This document shows, piece after piece, positions 62,407 to 64,000 of a stretch of 64,000 nucleotides of DNA. The position numbers were made by a program, and so were the translations under genes. The stretch comes from Spirosoma aerolatum. GTDB taxonomy: Bacteria > Bacteroidota > Bacteroidia > Cytophagales > Spirosomataceae. Position 1 is the first letter of the stretch; each line of letters begins with the position of its first letter. The DNA lies in assembly GCF_002056795.1 (NCBI RefSeq), contig NZ_CP020104.1:4165001-4229000 (forward strand), given 5' to 3'. The notes beneath the pieces are model-generated. The model was not told the DNA's origin and did not search any database. It was given only the letters and a program-made list of their open reading frames with translations.

Positions 62407-62951
62407 AAACTATTCTAACTGACAAAGGACTAATTCTGGCAAGGCTAATAGCTGGGCAGACGCTAACAATCAATGACCGAAGCTGGCCCAACTGCGGGGC
62501 ATGGCTAAACAAATGGACTGAACGAGAAATCGAGGTTGATTACCTGTTCGCTATATCGCTTTTTAATCTCCAATGCCTGCAACTGGAAAGCGGCAATTTC
62601 GAGACTGGCGAACGTCATTATTTCTTTCGGGTTGTCACGCGAAAGCGGCATCGGAAATGGAGACTGGAAGTCACGAGAGACGACGAATCTGAACGCCTAT
62701 TGCCACTAGCCGAAGCAAAGTTGAAATACAAATCGAAAGCGATTCACTTTAAAATCAACTATCGGTATCAGCTTTATCAAGGTATCGAAAGAGACTTAAA
62801 GAAAGGCAGCGTACGCCCTGAATTACATCTTGCTAGGTACAATACAGCTCGCAGGATGCTGAAAAATGATTTTCTCGCCTATCTGGTGCGTGTTGATAAC
62901 ACTAAACACGAGCCGTCAAAACTCTGGTATTCATTCGCAATAAGCCACTAA
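62403..62951 (+). CDS. Hypothetical element protein
   Basis: 182 residues, not recognised. It alternates beta strands and basic helices (YFFRVVTRKRHRKWRLEVTR, LLPLAEAKLKYKSKAIHFKI) and ends hydrophilic. No signal or membrane helix. Coupled through ATGA to a 23-residue ORF before it. Lysine- and arginine-rich, so nucleic-acid binding is possible. Confidence 0.6.
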   Translation: MKTILTDKGLILARLIAGQTLTINDRSWPNCGAWLNKWTEREIEVDYLFAISLFNLQCLQLESGNFETGERHYFFRVVTRKRHRKWRLEVTRDDESERLLPLAEAKLKYKSKAIHFKINYRYQLYQGIERDLKKGSVRPELHLARYNTARRMLKNDFLAYLVRVDNTKHEPSKLWYSFAISH

Positions 62952-62958
62952 TAAATAT

Positions 62959-63414
62959 ATGACCGCTGAACAAGTAATTGAATTAGTAGTCGCTGAACGC
63001 GAGCGGCAGATTGCCAAATGGGGCAAACAGAATCTAAAGCTGTTTTTCTGGATTCTGATCTTACAGGAAGAATTAGGCGAAGTCGCTAAAGCGATCATTG
63101 ACGAAGAGCCGAAAGAAAACCTGCTGAACGAAGCCGTACAGGTTACAGCAGTAGCGGTTCAGATGTGCGAATGGGCCAGTGAGTTAGTCGGCTGGCCCTG
63201 TAATTCGCGGGAAGTTCTAGGGTTAGTCTTTGCGAGACGGAAACTATCAGACGGTTTAGCGATGAACGCACATTTAGAGCTTACATCACTGATAGGGATG
63301 CTGTGCACTACAAAACACGACAACATTTATCAGGAAGCTCAATTCGCATCGTCTTACCTGCAACAGATCGTTTTCAATGGTTGCTTATTAATCTACCGTC
63401 TATCAGAGCAATGA
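62959..63414 (+). CDS. MazG-like nucleotide pyrophosphohydrolase
   Basis: 151 residues. The N-terminal VIELVVAERERQIAKWGKQN, the LQEELGEVAKAIIDEEPKEN metal-binding helix (ExxE) and LLNEAVQVTAVAVQMCEW match phage MazG-like (all-alpha NTP pyrophosphatase) proteins. The second E/D pair of the four-helix site is partly replaced (NEAVQV in place of EELVQV), so activity is uncertain. It may clean the dNTP pool. Its stop overlaps the start of the methylase gene. Confidence 0.72.
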   Translation: MTAEQVIELVVAERERQIAKWGKQNLKLFFWILILQEELGEVAKAIIDEEPKENLLNEAVQVTAVAVQMCEWASELVGWPCNSREVLGLVFARRKLSDGLAMNAHLELTSLIGMLCTTKHDNIYQEAQFASSYLQQIVFNGCLLIYRLSEQ

Positions 63415-64000
63415 GCTACAAACCAACTGGAAAAGGATATTTTTCGGGTGCCGGAGGCATGGAACTCGGCATGATGCAAAGCGGTGTTGATTTTATTCAG
63501 TCGCTTGATCTGGACAGCGACGCAACCGGCTGCATGAATCAGAATCCGCATTATTTCGGACACTCCATCCTGAACGAAGACATACAGGCTCGCCGGGTTC
63601 TTGATCAGCCGAAATCTGACATCATTGTAGGTACTTACCCCTGCAAGAAATACAGCGCGATTGCTGACATCAGCCAAACCCGGACGGGCGAGGATCTATT
63701 TCTGCATTTTTTCCGGCATGTGGCAATCGAACAACCCGAAATGTACGTCGTAGAAAACGTTCCAGGCATGAAGAAATTTCCGGTCGTGATGGAAGCCATG
63801 ACAAAGCTGCCGGGCTATTATGTGAACGTGTTCTGTCCGGTCGAAGCAACCAACTGGCTACCTCAGAAGCGCAAGCGGTTGATTGTGATAGGAACCCGTA
63901 AACCGTTCTTTATCATGCACCCACAGCCAGCAAAACGGCCTCGTTTGCGCGATATACTGGAACGTGACGTACCAATCGTTGACCTGCCAGATTACGTACT
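63411..64000 (+). CDS. DNA (cytosine-5) methyltransferase, truncated by the window end
   Basis: The frame from ATG 63411 (MSYKPTGKGYFSGAGGMELG) is open to the last base, about 196 residues seen. Motif I is YFSGAGGMELGMMQSG; motif IV is GTYPCKKYSAI, with the catalytic Cys in PC but KKYS in place of the usual QxFS; motif VI is VVENVPGM. So it is a C5-MTase with a slightly unusual catalytic loop. No endonuclease is adjacent in the window; it may be an orphan methylase protecting the element. Confidence 0.85.
   Translation, partial: MSYKPTGKGYFSGAGGMELGMMQSGVDFIQSLDLDSDATGCMNQNPHYFGHSILNEDIQARRVLDQPKSDIIVGTYPCKKYSAIADISQTRTGEDLFLHFFRHVAIEQPEMYVVENVPGMKKFPVVMEAMTKLPGYYVNVFCPVEATNWLPQKRKRLIVIGTRKPFFIMHPQPAKRPRLRDILERDVPIVDLPDYV

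Larger units (their letters stand above)
55585..64000. mobile_element. Left part of an integrative, phage-like element
   Basis: Starts after mrp with a tyrosine recombinase, then CI-like and Cro-like repressors, an excisionase-like protein, and a dense run of short genes with phage-type products (PD-(D/E)XK nuclease, MazG-like, methylase-like proteins), many overlapping by ATGA. No structural phage, conjugation or replication gene is visible before the window ends, so whether it is a prophage, an ICE or a satellite stays open. Exact left boundary not determined. Confidence 0.75.

Noticed and set aside
55585..64000. Defence island
   Set aside because: Two methylase-like genes are present, but no nuclease partner or other known defence gene is seen inside the window.

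Overview
The window looks like chromosome from a Bacteroidota member of the order Cytophagales, most likely a Spirosoma-like organism. The evidence is the gene families (a hybrid two-component system with an AraC output domain, a solo LytTR protein, DUF4097 proteins, a GSCFA protein, arm-domain tyrosine recombinase) and several promoters with the Bacteroidota form TTTG / ~20 bp / TAnnTTTG. The genus is an inference. No rRNA, tRNA or CRISPR array was recognised.

Layout. 1-7.9 kb: the 3' part of a hybrid sensor kinase, a LytTR protein, an ECF sigma factor overlapping a HEAT-repeat membrane protein, two secreted DUF4097 proteins and an endonuclease III homologue. 8-10.4 kb (minus): two paralogous membrane-anchored helix-hairpin-helix proteins and an OmpA-type protein with a very good promoter. 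10.6-22 kb: metabolic and envelope genes, including a GNAT-nitrilase fusion, an Rrf2 regulator whose operator is repeated in front of the adjacent oxidoreductase, and a lipoprotein phosphodiesterase with an MFS transporter. 22-28 kb: leuS, a large membrane protein and a subtilase lipoprotein. 28.2-33.9 kb: a sulfur-assimilation run (TauE-type exporter, sulfhydrylase, APS-type reductase, cysD, cysN) preceded by a short promoter-terminator unit. 34-38.4 kb: Uma2 protein, glyS, prs, rplY. 38.5-47.8 kb: a metal (probably copper) region with copA, copZ, an RND pump without adaptor, a candidate small RNA, an OmpR/kinase pair and a Met/His/Lys-rich small secreted protein. 47.9-55.5 kb: prfC, DUF423, YggS, a coiled-coil protein, rpsF-rpsR-rplI, GSCFA and Mrp.

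From about 55.58 kb to the window end lies the left part of an integrative, phage-like element: tyrosine recombinase, CI-like and small repressors, an excisionase-like HTH protein, a PD-(D/E)XK nuclease, a possible directionality factor, a degenerate adenine-methylase-like protein, a MazG-like protein and a truncated C5 cytosine methylase. Its genes are tightly packed, often with ATGA overlaps, and an AT-rich palindrome (core TAATATTAATATTA) recurs in its control regions.

The most unusual structure is a class of long intergenic inverted repeats. They fill the gap between co-directional genes almost exactly from stop codon to next start. In three of them (31.5, 32.5 and 37.7 kb) the arms are built from tandem 8-mers and are circular permutations of each other, so that two different pairings (L1-R1 and L2-R2, in the order L1 L2 R1 R2) are possible. 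Most convergent gene pairs are also separated by a perfect or near-perfect hairpin. These elements and the two candidate small RNAs (28.3 and 44.5 kb) are the best leads for something undescribed.
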